A stretch of DNA of 34,500 nucleotides from JANLSE01 sp038214135 (GTDB lineage Bacteria; Chloroflexota; Chloroflexia; Chloroflexales; Roseiflexaceae): NCBI GenBank assembly GCA_038214135.1, contig JBBQSD010000060.1, positions 1 through 34,500 of the forward strand, given 5' to 3'. A program made the translations under genes and the position numbers. Below the pieces are notes generated by a model. The model was not told the DNA's origin. It saw only the letters and a program-made list of their open reading frames with translations, and ran no database searches. Below, piece by piece: positions 1 through 7,319 of this stretch (the first letter of the stretch is position 1; the number at the start of each line of letters is the position of its first letter).

Positions 1-513
1 AAAGCCGCCCCGAAAGACGGCCAGGCGCATAAAGACCGTGCGCTCGGCTTCCGTGAGTCGCTGCCAGGATTGGGTCAGCACGGCCCGCATACTGCGTTGG
101 CGCTCGGGGAGATCACGCAGTTCTGACTCCAAAAACCCAAAACCCTGACTGAGTTCCGTCACAATCTCGTCGGGCGAAAGCACTTCAACCCAGGCAGCCG
201 CCAGAATGATGCCCAGTGGCATGCCGCCAACAAGCTGACAGATACGCACAATCGCCTGTACGTTCATAGTGGTAGCGGTAAACTTCGGACGGACACGGCG
301 GGCCGTCTCGACAAACAGCTGAACCGCGCTGTATGACAGCACGTCAGGCAACGTCGCTACTGCTGGGAGTGCCATACTCTCTAGCACAAACAGCGTCTCA
401 CTGTTGAGCTGTAGCTGCTCACGCGATGTTACCAGCATGCGCAGCCCGGAACACGCCTGGAGCAATTCGAGTATGAGTTCGCTGCCCTGACGATAGGCTT
501 TTGTGAGACACAT
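1..513 (-). pseudogene. 5'-truncated AfsR/LuxR-type signal-transduction ATPase (continues past the window edge)
   Basis: The reverse strand is open for 171 codons, from an ATG at 513 to the window edge. It carries the middle of the NB-ARC/STAND-like ATPase seen in AfsR-SARP and LuxR-type regulators: LLQACSGLRMLVTSRE (sensor-like VTSRE) near residues 17-32, then a winged-helix-type stretch with LVGGMPLGIILAAAWVE and RLAVFRGGF. In the family this follows a Walker A P-loop and an LLVLDN-type Walker B. Both are missing: family-like sequence starts only near position 490, and the space upstream is taken by the divergent gene at 528, whose ribosome binding site lies inside this frame. I infer a gene that lost its 5' part, so it probably cannot bind ATP. 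The 3' part (usually TPRs) lies outside the window, so the fate of that end is unknown. Confidence 0.6.
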
Positions 514-527
514 GAAGGAGATCAACC

Positions 528-926
528 ATGAGCACACGCTGTCCAGAACTAGCACGCATCCGCAAGGTCGTCGATTTGTATATCGACGGTGTCCAGCATG
601 GCAATCTTGAGGCCATGCGTCAAGCCTTTCATCCGCAATCCTCGATGTTTGGCTACAAAGGCAAGGATCTGTTCGTCACGCCAATTCAGGGGTTGTACGA
701 TTACATTGCCGGCACAACGCCACCGGCGCAGGCGGGAGCGGTCGGCAAGGCGTATACCTGCACGATCACATCCATTTCGGTGGTTGGCAATGCCGCCTCG
801 GTTGAGATGGCGATGGATGGCTATCACGAGCATGACTTTACCGATTACTTCCAACTGCTCAAGGTCGATGGGCGCTGGTGGATCGTCAGCAAGCTGTTCC
901 ATGCTGATCCGCAAAGCTCGTCATAG
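528..926 (+). CDS. NTF2-like / putative lumazine-binding family protein
   Basis: A 132-residue protein with the alpha+beta-barrel pattern of the SnoaL/NTF2-like superfamily. It has an N-terminal helix (IRKVVDLYIDGVQHGNLEAMRQAFHP), a middle strand region, and a C-terminal D-Y-F-Q-L-L-K-V-D-G-R-WWIVSKLFH motif typical of Lumazine_bd_2-type proteins. Length and motif order fit an intact member. Family members are small cytoplasmic proteins with varied or unknown substrates, so no reaction is assigned. The start is set by AAGGAG nine bases upstream of the ATG. It heads a short same-strand run with a second SnoaL-like gene (996) and a luciferase-like monooxygenase remnant (1531), both broken. It may be the only surviving member of a small oxidative-metabolism cluster. 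Confidence 0.8.
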   Translation: MSTRCPELARIRKVVDLYIDGVQHGNLEAMRQAFHPQSSMFGYKGKDLFVTPIQGLYDYIAGTTPPAQAGAVGKAYTCTITSISVVGNAASVEMAMDGYHEHDFTDYFQLLKVDGRWWIVSKLFHADPQSSS

Positions 927-995
927 GGTCAACCAGGCAACCAGGTGGCACCATCGATCAGCGCTTGGTACGCACAACACACAAGGGGATAGATC

Positions 996-1374
996 ATGTC
1001 AACTGAGAACAACAAGGCCATTATTCGCCGCTATTTGGAGGATTTCCGCACGGACCGGAGCCCGGTCACACTGGACAAGTACATTGTTGAAGACGAATTA
1101 AAGCAGCACATCGCGATGTACGATAGCGTCCTGCCCGGCTACTATCTGGAACCCGAGGACATGATCGCCGAGGGCGATCGGGTGGTCGTACGAGCAACCG
1201 TGCATGGCGTCCATCAGGGGCCATTCATGAGCACCCCGCCAACCGGCAAGACCGTTGCCTTTCCCCCTGATCATCATCTACAAACTGGCCAATGACAAGA
1301 TCGTCGAGCACTGGATGCTGACCGATATGCTGGCGTTTATGGAGCAGATCGGTGTGGGTGCAGTGGTAGCATAG
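996..1374 (+). pseudogene. SnoaL-like polyketide-cyclase family protein, frameshifted
   Basis: Reading from the ATG at 996 (AAGGGG seven bases upstream) gives a SnoaL-like ester-cyclase fold: ENNKAIIRRYLEDF at the N terminus and GDRVVVRATVHGVHQGPFM in the middle. After GKTVAFP the frame breaks at a run of five C (1263-1267) and ends early at 1295. Removing one C restores the expected tail, PLIIIYKLANDKIVEHWMLTDMLAFMEQIG, which ends at TAG 1372-1374. The E-H-W motif near the C terminus is typical of SnoaL-like proteins. The repaired product would be about 125 residues, the usual length. Either the gene carries a +1 mutation or the assembly has a homopolymer error; the sequence cannot tell these apart. 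The damaged neighbours favour real decay. Confidence 0.72.
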
Positions 1375-1410
1375 GCGATCTGAATGAGCGTGAGCGTTGT
1401 TCGGCTGTTT

Positions 1411-1445
1411 CCCTCACCCAGCCCCTCTCCCGCGCGGGGAGAGGG
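1411..1445. repeat. C-rich dispersed palindrome (CCCTCACCC..CCCTCTCCC/GGGAGAGGG)
   Basis: CCCTCACCC is followed by a hairpin with arms CCCTCTCCC (1423-1431) and GGGAGAGGG (1437-1445). The same design occurs twice at 4626-4716. It lies between the two broken genes and would act as a strong RNA hairpin if transcribed. Confidence 0.7.
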
Positions 1446-1530
1446 TGTGAACGACGCTCAATGGTCGCGTTTCGAAGGTGCGATCGTTATCTCATCGTCT
1501 GCACCTGCGCCGATGCACCAAGGAGTGGCC

Positions 1531-1721
1531 ATGATCGAACTCTCAGTCTTGGTTGAGAGCTTGGGTGGGTTGACCTGGCCCACATGGAAGCGCCTGGTGG
1601 AAGTGGTTGAGTCATCGGGATTTGCGGGGCTGTTTTGCTCGGATCACTTCACCGTACCTGGGATAACAACGGCGGCTTGCTGGTCGTAGCAGAACAGGTG
1701 CTGCCGCATATCCGTGCGTGA
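1531..1721 (+). pseudogene. Luciferase-like (LLM class) flavin monooxygenase, internally deleted remnant
   Basis: From the ATG at 1531 (AAGGAG six bases upstream) the frame gives a typical N terminus of an F420/FMN-dependent luciferase-like monooxygenase, with ESLGGLTWPTWKRLVEVVE followed by SSGFAGLFCSDHFT. Just after FTVPG (about 1660) the reading shifts. In another frame the sequence DNNGGLLVVAEQVLPHIRA, stopping at TGA 1719-1721, matches the usual C-terminal tail of the same family (..FAEQVLP..). So the first ~45 and last ~15 residues remain and roughly 250 central residues are gone. Start and end joined in the right order point to one internal deletion. The longer frame beginning at 1384 only reads through the repeat upstream and is not the real start. 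Confidence 0.7.
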
Positions 1722-1843
1722 GGGCGTCACCGCTCTGGTACAGTCCTACCCAAAAGAAGGTAGAGAGAAGCGTTTTTTGTTTGACCGCCACGGCGTGTTC
1801 GGTGATTATTACCGCAATCTATTTCCTGGGAACGCTCACAGTC

Positions 1844-2000
1844 GTCAGTTACCGCACGGATTAAAATCCGGCGGCTTGTACCTCAATCGAGAGCGAGACT
1901 CTCAACTGGATACGATTGGTTGACTGATAACAACCCACCGATAGAAGGTGTACCCCCATCGGCATGGTACTTGGCCGCAATATTCCGGGAGGCATTCAGA
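1844..2000 (-). ncRNA. Putative reRNA/omegaRNA scaffold of TnpB copy 1
   Basis: Known TnpB guide RNAs overlap the 3' end of tnpB and run through the right-end hairpin, and the guide is the flanking host DNA. The layout fits: tnpB stop, hairpin 1852-1874, then the element end near 1844. The predicted guide would be the minus-strand sequence just below 1844. The 5' limit is a guess and nothing in the sequence proves transcription. Confidence 0.35.
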
Positions 2001-3049
2001 TCGGCATGCAGTTCAAACCCACATGTCCGACAGTGAAACTGCCCTCTGGTTCGGCGGTTGTTGCGGGCGGTATGCCCACACCGGCTACATGCCTGGGAGG
2101 TATGTCGCGGGTCAACCGCAACCACCATACAACCCCGTTCTTCGGCCTTGTACGCAATAAAACCTTTGAGTTGGGCAAACGACCATGCGTGAATACGACG
2201 TTGGGTGTGGGTCTGCCGTTTGCCCTTGACGCGCTTGCGGATGTCGGTCAGGTTCTCTACGACAATCGTAGCACCTGGGTCAACCGAACGAACGATCTGC
2301 TTGCTCAGGATGTGATCGCAATTCCGACGGAATCGAGCTTGGTGATGGCGTACCCGTTTCAAATGCCGTTTGGCGCTTTTCGATCCCTGCGTACCCTTCC
2401 GTTGCAGCGCCCGTTTCAAGTGAAACAAACGACCTTCGATAGCTTTCCACCGTCGTTCGCCCAAGAACTGATTGGTACTTAGCACGGCGGGACGGACAAT
2501 CCCCAGGTCAACTCCCACCACCTGATCGATTGGGGCGATGTCAGGAGCCGGAACCGTCACCACGATATGCAACCACCAGCCGCCATCCCGATGAATCAGA
2601 TCAGCGGTATCGGTGGGGTAGCCCGCCCAGCGTGCGCTGTAGTCAGGAATGCTGAAACGAATCGTTTGACGCGCTCCCACCAACGATATGCGTACCGTCT
2701 GACTCTCCCAATCGACACGGTAGGTATGCACGTTATAGCGCGGCGGGCAGGCGTCCGAGTACGGCATACTGACCGTCGAGTCGGGCTTCTTTCGCAACAC
2801 GAACGCACGCTTGACCGCTTCCGCAGCCTTGGCGCGTGCCGTATTGATCAGGTTGCTATTCAGATCGGGCAATGCTGCACGAACCTGATAGTAGGCCAGA
2901 TAGTGCAGCTTCGTGGCATTGCTCACATTCGCTTCCCATCCGAATCGCACAAACCGATTGAATGCAGCCGTGAACAAGCGGCTTGTTTCCGCCAACGAAG
3001 CTGCCTGAGCAGGAGAGGGGTTCAATTGTACCCGTATAGTTCTTTGCAT
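1883..3049 (-). CDS. tnpB: RNA-guided endonuclease TnpB family protein (copy 1)
   Basis: A 388-residue TnpB/OrfB with an N-terminal helix-turn-helix-like region, a central beta/WED-like region and a split RuvC nuclease. The catalytic acidic residues appear complete: D181 in GVDLGI, E265 in VVENLT and D350 in HADLNAS. A zinc ribbon lies between the last two (C321, C324, C340, C343). TnpB proteins are known to cut DNA guided by an RNA made from the right end of their own element, and to favour element retention. The ATG at 3049 gives the expected MQRTIRVQL start. The residues after D350 (..GGTPSIGGLLSVNQSYPV) overlap the region that would encode the guide RNA scaffold. It differs clearly from the second TnpB at 16357, so they are separate lineages and not duplicates. 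Confidence 0.9.
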   Translation of the reverse strand: MQRTIRVQLNPSPAQAASLAETSRLFTAAFNRFVRFGWEANVSNATKLHYLAYYQVRAALPDLNSNLINTARAKAAEAVKRAFVLRKKPDSTVSMPYSDACPPRYNVHTYRVDWESQTVRISLVGARQTIRFSIPDYSARWAGYPTDTADLIHRDGGWWLHIVVTVPAPDIAPIDQVVGVDLGIVRPAVLSTNQFLGERRWKAIEGRLFHLKRALQRKGTQGSKSAKRHLKRVRHHQARFRRNCDHILSKQIVRSVDPGATIVVENLTDIRKRVKGKRQTHTQRRIHAWSFAQLKGFIAYKAEERGCMVVAVDPRHTSQACSRCGHTARNNRRTRGQFHCRTCGFELHADLNASRNIAAKYHADGGTPSIGGLLSVNQSYPVESLALD

Positions 3050-3178
3050 AAGTGGATTATAACATACAACAAAGCGAATTGCAAGAACGTTCGTTCGACA
3101 CGGCTCGCTATTGGACGTGGACGCCGTTCGTTTCGCCGTGCGCCAATTCCTCTACAGGGGCTAAAGCCCCGTAGCTAC

Positions 3179-3632
3179 CTTGGCGTTTCTTCGGTGTTCG
3201 GCATAGTGGCGATCGTATTTTGGATACTAGGGAAGTTCGGGGTTCCCGTTGGCGCGTGTTGGGCCGAGGCAGCGGCCAACTCTGGACTTTGGGGAGTGCT
3301 GGGGTTCATTACATACCGGATCGCAGTCGCCGTTGGGTGTATTACCGAGAACTCGGGTGGCCCGCCACCACCATCGCCACCGGCGGCGTCATCCAGCAGG
3401 CTCAGTTTCTCAGATGCTGGGCAAACTCAAGAGCGGACTTCGTCTGGCAACACCTCGTATAGGATGGAAGGACAGGTCGGTTTGGGCGATATAGTGACGA
3501 TGACCACTGCAGCGATGGACATTCGCCCGTGCGAGAAGTGCCACGAACGCGCCAATCGCCTCAATGGATTGGTCGCTATTGGTGGAAAGAGAATCGAGGA
3601 TTCAGACAGTCGCCCTCATCGATAGCGACACA
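3179..3632. other. Gene-poor stretch between tnpB element 1 and moxR
   Basis: About 450 bases with no gene I can support. Short open frames exist on the plus strand, one with a hydrophobic stretch near 3190-3345, but none has a ribosome binding site or a recognisable family. It may be old gene debris beside the insertion. Confidence 0.5.
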
Positions 3633-3659
3633 TTGCCCCCAAACGGTATATGTTACAAT
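3633..3659 (+). promoter_or_regulatory. Sigma70-type promoter for the moxR-VWA pair
   Basis: TTGCCC (3633-3638), a 15-base spacer and TACAAT (3654-3659), preceded by TGT as an extended -10. It would start transcripts about 30 bases before the moxR ATG. The spacer is short; the call rests on motif match only. Confidence 0.45.
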
Positions 3660-3695
3660 AAAGGGTAACGCTGTTGAAAGAAAGTGCTGCCCTTT

Positions 3696-4586
3696 ATGAA
3701 CTTTGCGACGATCGATGAGCTCCAGCGTGCGCTCGCGACCCAGGATTATATTGCTGAGCGCCCGCTGACGACTGCGATCTTCCTGGCACTCAAACTCCAG
3801 AAACCACTCCTGCTCGAAGGCGAAGCTGGCGTCGGCAAGACCGAGATTGCCAAAACCCTGGCCACATTGATGGATCGCCATCTTATTCGGCTGCAATGCT
3901 ACGAAGGCCTGGATGTTAACACAACCATCTACGAATGGAATTATACTCGCCAGATGCTCCAGATTCGTATGATCGAAGCCCAGGGTGCCGATCCGCATGC
4001 TGCCCTCAAAGAGATTTTCGGCCCAGAATTCCTGATCAAACGCCCGCTGCTCCAGGCTATCGAAGAAACCTGGGATAAACCACCGATTCTGCTGATCGAT
4101 GAGATTGATCGCGCCGATGAAGAATTCGAGGCGTTTCTGCTCGAACTGCTCTCCGATTGGCAGATCAGTATCCCCGAAATTGGCACCATCCGCGCTACAA
4201 CACCGCCAACCGTGATTATCACAAGTAATCGCACCCGTGAGGTTCACGACGCGCTCAAGCGCCGCTGCCTGTTCCATTGGGTCGATTACCCGACACTCGA
4301 TAAAGAACGGCAGATCGTTCAGACAAAAGTTCCCGAAGCATCGGCCATGCTGACCCAACAGGTCGTCACGTTCGTTCAGGAACTGCGCAAGCTCGATCTA
4401 TTCAAACAGCCGGGCGTTGCTGAAACCCTGGATTGGACGCAGGCGCTGGTTGCGCTGGATGCACGCGAACTCTCGGCTTCTACGGTTGAAGATACGCTCG
4501 GCGCTATTCTCAAATATCAGGACGATATCAACCAGGTTGTGAAGGGTGGGGCGCTCAAATCCCTGCTCGACAAAGTTAAAGTCTAG
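3696..4586 (+). CDS. MoxR-family AAA+ ATPase
   Basis: A 296-residue AAA+ protein of the MoxR/CbbQ group. It has Walker A GEAGVGKT (residues 42-49), Walker B ILLIDEIDRA (131-140), a sensor-1-like region VIITSNRTREVHDALKRRCLFHW, and the usual C-terminal helical lid. MoxR proteins work as chaperone-like remodelers that insert metals or mature partner enzymes, acting with a VWA-domain protein. That partner follows at 4786. This length is normal for the family. I prefer ATG 3696 because MNFATIDELQ is the usual family start. A GTG at 3684 in the same frame would add four residues, and neither start has a clear ribosome binding site. The substrate cannot be named, since no CO dehydrogenase or other client is in the window. 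Confidence 0.9.
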   Translation: MNFATIDELQRALATQDYIAERPLTTAIFLALKLQKPLLLEGEAGVGKTEIAKTLATLMDRHLIRLQCYEGLDVNTTIYEWNYTRQMLQIRMIEAQGADPHAALKEIFGPEFLIKRPLLQAIEETWDKPPILLIDEIDRADEEFEAFLLELLSDWQISIPEIGTIRATTPPTVIITSNRTREVHDALKRRCLFHWVDYPTLDKERQIVQTKVPEASAMLTQQVVTFVQELRKLDLFKQPGVAETLDWTQALVALDARELSASTVEDTLGAILKYQDDINQVVKGGALKSLLDKVKV

Positions 4587-4625
4587 CCGCAAAAACTTTC
4601 AGATAAGCAGCGTGCTGCCGCCATT

Positions 4626-4716
4626 CCCTCACCCAACCCCTCTCCCACTCCGAGGAGAGGGGCTCGATAGCAGAGCACAATGCCCAAACCCCTTCTCCCC
4701 AACGTGGGAGAAGGGG
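4626..4716. repeat. Two C-rich hairpin repeats between moxR and the VWA gene
   Basis: Two related hairpins in tandem: CCCCTCTCC / GGAGAGGGG (4637-4645 and 4654-4662), preceded by CCCTCACCC, then CCCCTTCTCCC / GGGAGAAGGGG (4689-4699 and 4706-4716). Both resemble 1411-1445. They separate moxR from its partner and may reduce or tune read-through into the second gene. Confidence 0.75.
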
Positions 4717-4785
4717 CAGGGGATAAGGGTGATCACACGCTACTATACATGCATAATTCGTTATTTGAACATATCGAGTCTAACT

Positions 4786-5973
4786 ATGAGCACTGCTACA
4801 TCCCCATCCACTGGACATCTCGTGACCCACGTTCTGGCGTTTGCCCACCTCCTACGGATCATGGGTGTGACGATCAGTACCGGACAGACACTCGATCTGA
4901 TTCGGTCGCTTGAGTATGTGCCGATTGTGAGCCGCGAGGACTTCCGCGATGCCGCCCGCACGACGCTGATCTGCCGCCGTGAGGATCTGCCACAGTTCGA
5001 GGCTGGATTTGCCTTCTTCTGGCGCACACCATCATTCGATCCGATGATGATGGCACTGCCGGTAATCAAGATGCCACCGCGCAATCTGCGCTTGCCCAAA
5101 CCAAACCAGGATGAGGACGATGGCGGTGGCGATGGCGAAGAGGAAGAAGAGAAAATCGGCCTGACCATGGCCTATAGCCCTGGCGATTCGCTGCACACCA
5201 AGGATTTTGGGGCATTCTCGTGGGAGGAAGTCCAGGCCTGTAAAGAATTACTCAAGAATCTGACATGGCGGGTGCCAGTGCGCCGAACCCGCCGCACCAA
5301 ACCAACCCCGCGTGGCCGCCGGATCGACATGCGCCGCGTGCTGCGCCGCAATATGCGCTATGGCGGCGACCCGATCATCCTGCCGCGTAAGGCTGTGCGA
5401 AGCCGCCAACGGCCACTGGTCGTGTTGTGTGATATTAGCGGATCGATGGATCGCTACAGTCGTATTCTGCTGCAATTCGTTTATACCATCTCCAATGGCC
5501 TGCGCGATGTTGAGGCCTTTGTGTTTGGCACACGGCTCACCCGCGTCACACGCCTACTGCGCGAACGCGATATCGATGATGCCGTTGCACTGGTTAGCAA
5601 ACAGGTCGTCGATTGGTCTGGTGGCACACGCATTGGCGAGACGCTCAAGCAGTTCAACTATCAGTGGGGCCGCAGGGTGCTTGGTCGCGGTCCGGTCGTC
5701 CTGGTGATCAGCGATGGCTGGGATCGCGGCGATCCAAAAATCCTGGGCCGCGAGATGGAGCGATTGCAGCGCTCGTGTCATCGCCTGATCTGGTTGAACC
5801 CACTCCTTGGCAGCGCGAACTACCAGCCATTGACCCAGGGGATGCAGGCGGCATTGCCACATGTCGATGATTTCCTGCCAGTACATAATCTGCTCAGCCT
5901 GGAACAACTTGGCGAGAAACTCTCCGCCATCGATTCTGGCCGACCAGAACGCCGCCAACGTATACATTCGTGA
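4786..5973 (+). CDS. VWA domain-containing CoxE-like protein
   Basis: A 395-residue protein with a C-terminal von Willebrand A domain. The MIDAS metal site DISGS is at residues 216-220 (CDISGSMDR), followed by the threonine-bearing loop WSGGTRIGETL and VVLVISDGWDRGDP. The N-terminal half is a helical domain of the CoxE type, starting TGHLVTHVLAFAHLLRIMGV. An acidic linker rich in D, G and E sits near residues 108-123, followed by a basic RRTRRTKPTPRGRR patch. CoxE-type proteins act with a MoxR ATPase in maturing enzymes such as CO dehydrogenase. The adjacent moxR supports a working pair, although its client is not visible. The start at 4786 (MSTATSPS) is the first in-frame ATG after the repeats; longer frames only read through the repeats. 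Confidence 0.88.
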   Translation: MSTATSPSTGHLVTHVLAFAHLLRIMGVTISTGQTLDLIRSLEYVPIVSREDFRDAARTTLICRREDLPQFEAGFAFFWRTPSFDPMMMALPVIKMPPRNLRLPKPNQDEDDGGGDGEEEEEKIGLTMAYSPGDSLHTKDFGAFSWEEVQACKELLKNLTWRVPVRRTRRTKPTPRGRRIDMRRVLRRNMRYGGDPIILPRKAVRSRQRPLVVLCDISGSMDRYSRILLQFVYTISNGLRDVEAFVFGTRLTRVTRLLRERDIDDAVALVSKQVVDWSGGTRIGETLKQFNYQWGRRVLGRGPVVLVISDGWDRGDPKILGREMERLQRSCHRLIWLNPLLGSANYQPLTQGMQAALPHVDDFLPVHNLLSLEQLGEKLSAIDSGRPERRQRIHS

Positions 5974-5998
5974 CAGGTGACAGGTACGCCATATATCG

Positions 5999-6161
5999 GT
6001 ACGCGCGATCTTGTACGCGCGATCTTGTACGCGCGGTTCGCGAACCGCCCCTACGCCGCCCTTCTATTCGCTCAGGGTAGTACGGGCTCTTGTACGGGCG
6101 ATCTGTCTGTACGGGCGGTTCGCGAACCGCCCCTACGCCGCCCCTCCTATTTGCTCAGGGT
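5999..6161. repeat. Tandem duplication (~82-bp unit) carrying the GCGGTTCGCGAACCGC palindrome
   Basis: Two ~82-bp units in direct repeat. Each holds the palindrome (6031-6050 as GCGCGGTTCGCGAACCGCCC; 6113-6132 as GGGCGGTTCGCGAACCGCCC), then CCTACGCCGCCC, a short T/C stretch, and CTCAGGGTA. A smaller inner repeat, GTACGCGCGATCTT, occurs at the start. It lies between the convergent VWA and PhaR-like genes. Confidence 0.85.
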
Positions 6162-6162
6162 A

Positions 6163-6182
6163 CAGACGCAATATCGTGCGTC
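6163..6182. repeat. Hairpin AGACGCA-ATATCG-TGCGTCT at the 3' end of the PhaR-like gene
   Basis: A 7-bp stem with a 6-base loop, ending two bases from the stop codon of the minus-strand PhaR-like gene. It could shape the transcript 3' end. It has no U-tract, so it is not a standard intrinsic terminator. Confidence 0.6.
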
Positions 6183-6183
6183 T

Positions 6184-6696
6184 CTACACCTTGCTCTCAC
6201 GCTGCTCGATCAACTGCTCGACTAATTCGGTCAGGGTTGCGACCTGGCCACGCAACCGTTCCACATCAACACGGCTTGGCAGATCGCCTGGATCGGCGGC
6301 GGCGCTGTGCAGCAGCAGGCGGCGCATGCGCTCGGTTTCCTCGGCGGTAATGGTGCCTTGTTCGTGCAGATGATCGATCCGGCGGGCAATTTCGCCATCG
6401 ATCAGCGACATGCCACCAATGCCAGCGATCACCGTCCGGCCCACCCCAGCAATCGTATTGCCACCAGCACGTATCAGTTCAGCCAACGTCCCTGTCGATG
6501 GGCGCGCACGCTCATTGCGCGATTGCAAGGCAACCTGTGCCAGTATCTGCGCCGTGATATCCTCACCAGTTTCGTTATCGATCACCTGGACTCGATCACC
6601 ACCCTGAATCAGTAGCGCAATGCCATCCAGTGTGATGTACTGCTTGCGATTGGTATGGTAGAGTTTCCGATTCGCGTATTTCTTGATGATCTGCAT
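6184..6696 (-). CDS. PhaR-like polyhydroxyalkanoate synthesis regulator (DNA-binding domain)
   Basis: A 170-residue protein whose N terminus is a clear PHA accumulation regulator DNA-binding domain: IIKKYANRKLYHT..YITLDGIALLIQGGDRVQVIDNETGEDIT (about residues 3-50). A Gly/Ile-rich middle follows, then a helical C terminus that looks like a coiled coil (ERLRGQVATLTELVEQLIEQ). In proteobacteria PhaR represses phasin and PHA genes and binds PHA granules. No PHA synthase is in this window, and the full domain arrangement differs from proteobacterial PhaR, so the role is inferred from the N-terminal domain only. ATG 6696 is chosen because GAGG lies six bases upstream; the in-frame ATG at 6708 has no ribosome binding site. 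The stop codon abuts a hairpin repeat. Confidence 0.82.
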   Translation of the reverse strand: MQIIKKYANRKLYHTNRKQYITLDGIALLIQGGDRVQVIDNETGEDITAQILAQVALQSRNERARPSTGTLAELIRAGGNTIAGVGRTVIAGIGGMSLIDGEIARRIDHLHEQGTITAEETERMRRLLLHSAAADPGDLPSRVDVERLRGQVATLTELVEQLIEQRESKV

Positions 6697-6761
6697 GGCT
6701 AACCTCATGGGAGATGACGTACCATTATAGCATTGTGGTACGTGTTCAGCCGTGCAAGCTC

Positions 6762-6881
6762 AGCTATCAGCTATCAGCCGTCAGCTTGTTGTGGCAGATA
6801 CATCTCGGTGTCTATCCTGCAAAGTCTGTTGTTTGCACAGACACGTATTGTTCGCGTACTGAAAGCTGATAGCTGATAGCT
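6762..6881. repeat. Inverted heptad-array element (copy 1)
   Basis: AGCTATCAGCTATCAG (6762-6777) and its exact reverse complement (6866-6881) enclose an 88-base loop. The arms are built from 7-bp AGCTATC units. The design is shared with 14125-14292 and 22425-22628. Confidence 0.8.
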
Positions 6882-7107
6882 TCTGAAAGCATCTCGGTGG
6901 CATGCCAAACGATGGTGCTTCCCACAATGCCAATGCAGCCGCGACGCTTCTTTTATTCGCAAGCCTGAAGATCCAATGCTCAATAGCATGCGAGCACGAA
7001 AATCAGGAATGAGCCATCAGCCAACCGAGCCGTCAGGCATCAGCGCTGTTGTGAGCACCAGCATAGATTGCTCGCAATCTGAGCGCTGCATGCTGAATGC
7101 AAAGAAT

Positions 7108-7187
7108 AGCTATCAGCCTGTTGGTGTGGATGGATACTCACACAACGACGGTAAACGCTATTGCTGGTACACGCAGTGATCGATAGC
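7108..7187 (-). repeat. 80-bp dispersed repeat, inverted copy of 22541-22620
   Basis: The reverse complement of this segment matches 22541-22620 at about 66 of 80 positions by eye, beginning with an identical 21-base block (GCTATCGATCACTGCGTG and three more bases). It ends in heptad-like GGCTGATAGCT. Confidence 0.8.
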
Positions 7188-7319
7188 GCACCGTTAGCAA
7201 AAAGCAGAGCGCTCATGGAAACAAGCTGAAAGCCGAATGCTTGGAATGCCAAAGGCCACTGGCTGAGCAGAATTGCCGTAAACCAATGGCCTTCGGAATT
7301 GGTTATCGATTATTGCGTA

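Larger units (their letters stand above)
1844..3178 (-). mobile_element. Solo-tnpB element, IS200/IS605 superfamily (copy 1)
   Basis: The element consists of tnpB plus terminal hairpins, with no tnpA. Ten bases after the tnpB stop lies an imperfect hairpin (arms CCGCACGGAT / ATCCGGCGG, 1852-1874) followed by GTAACTGAC on the minus strand; this is the usual layout of the right end in this superfamily. Beyond the tnpB start lies the perfect hairpin CTACAGGGGC-TAAA-GCCCCGTAG (3152-3174, one unpaired base), a likely left end. Boundaries are estimates from these hairpins. Without TnpA the element could move only with help in trans. Confidence 0.65.
6697..7319. other. Repeat-filled intergenic region (no gene)
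   Basis: About 620 bases without a convincing gene. It holds the inverted heptad element at 6762-6881 and a second repeat at 7108-7187. A hairpin with arms AAGGCCACTGG (7252-7262) and CCAATGGCCTT (7283-7293) lies 27 bases beyond the Yip1 stop and may end that transcript. The rest shows only scattered fragments of the same repeat units (such as CATCAGCC, GCTGAAAGC). Confidence 0.7.

Noticed and set aside
1384..1530. N-terminal extension of the luciferase-like remnant
   Set aside because: It reads through a C-rich hairpin repeat (SPSPSPARGEG). The AAGGAG-preceded ATG at 1531 gives the family N terminus.
2567..3625. A 352-codon open frame on the plus strand
   Set aside because: Most of it is antisense to tnpB copy 1. 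The rest has a hydrophobic patch but no family match and no ribosome binding site.
3576..4358. A 260-codon minus-strand frame
   Set aside because: Antisense of moxR, which has clear Walker motifs on the plus strand.
5977..6373. Short plus-strand frames after the VWA gene
   Set aside because: They translate the palindromic tandem duplication and the antisense of the PhaR-like gene (repeated RFANRPYAA peptides).
6976..7252. Small frames in the 6697-7319 gap
   Set aside because: No family, no ribosome binding site, and the sequence is made of dispersed repeat pieces.
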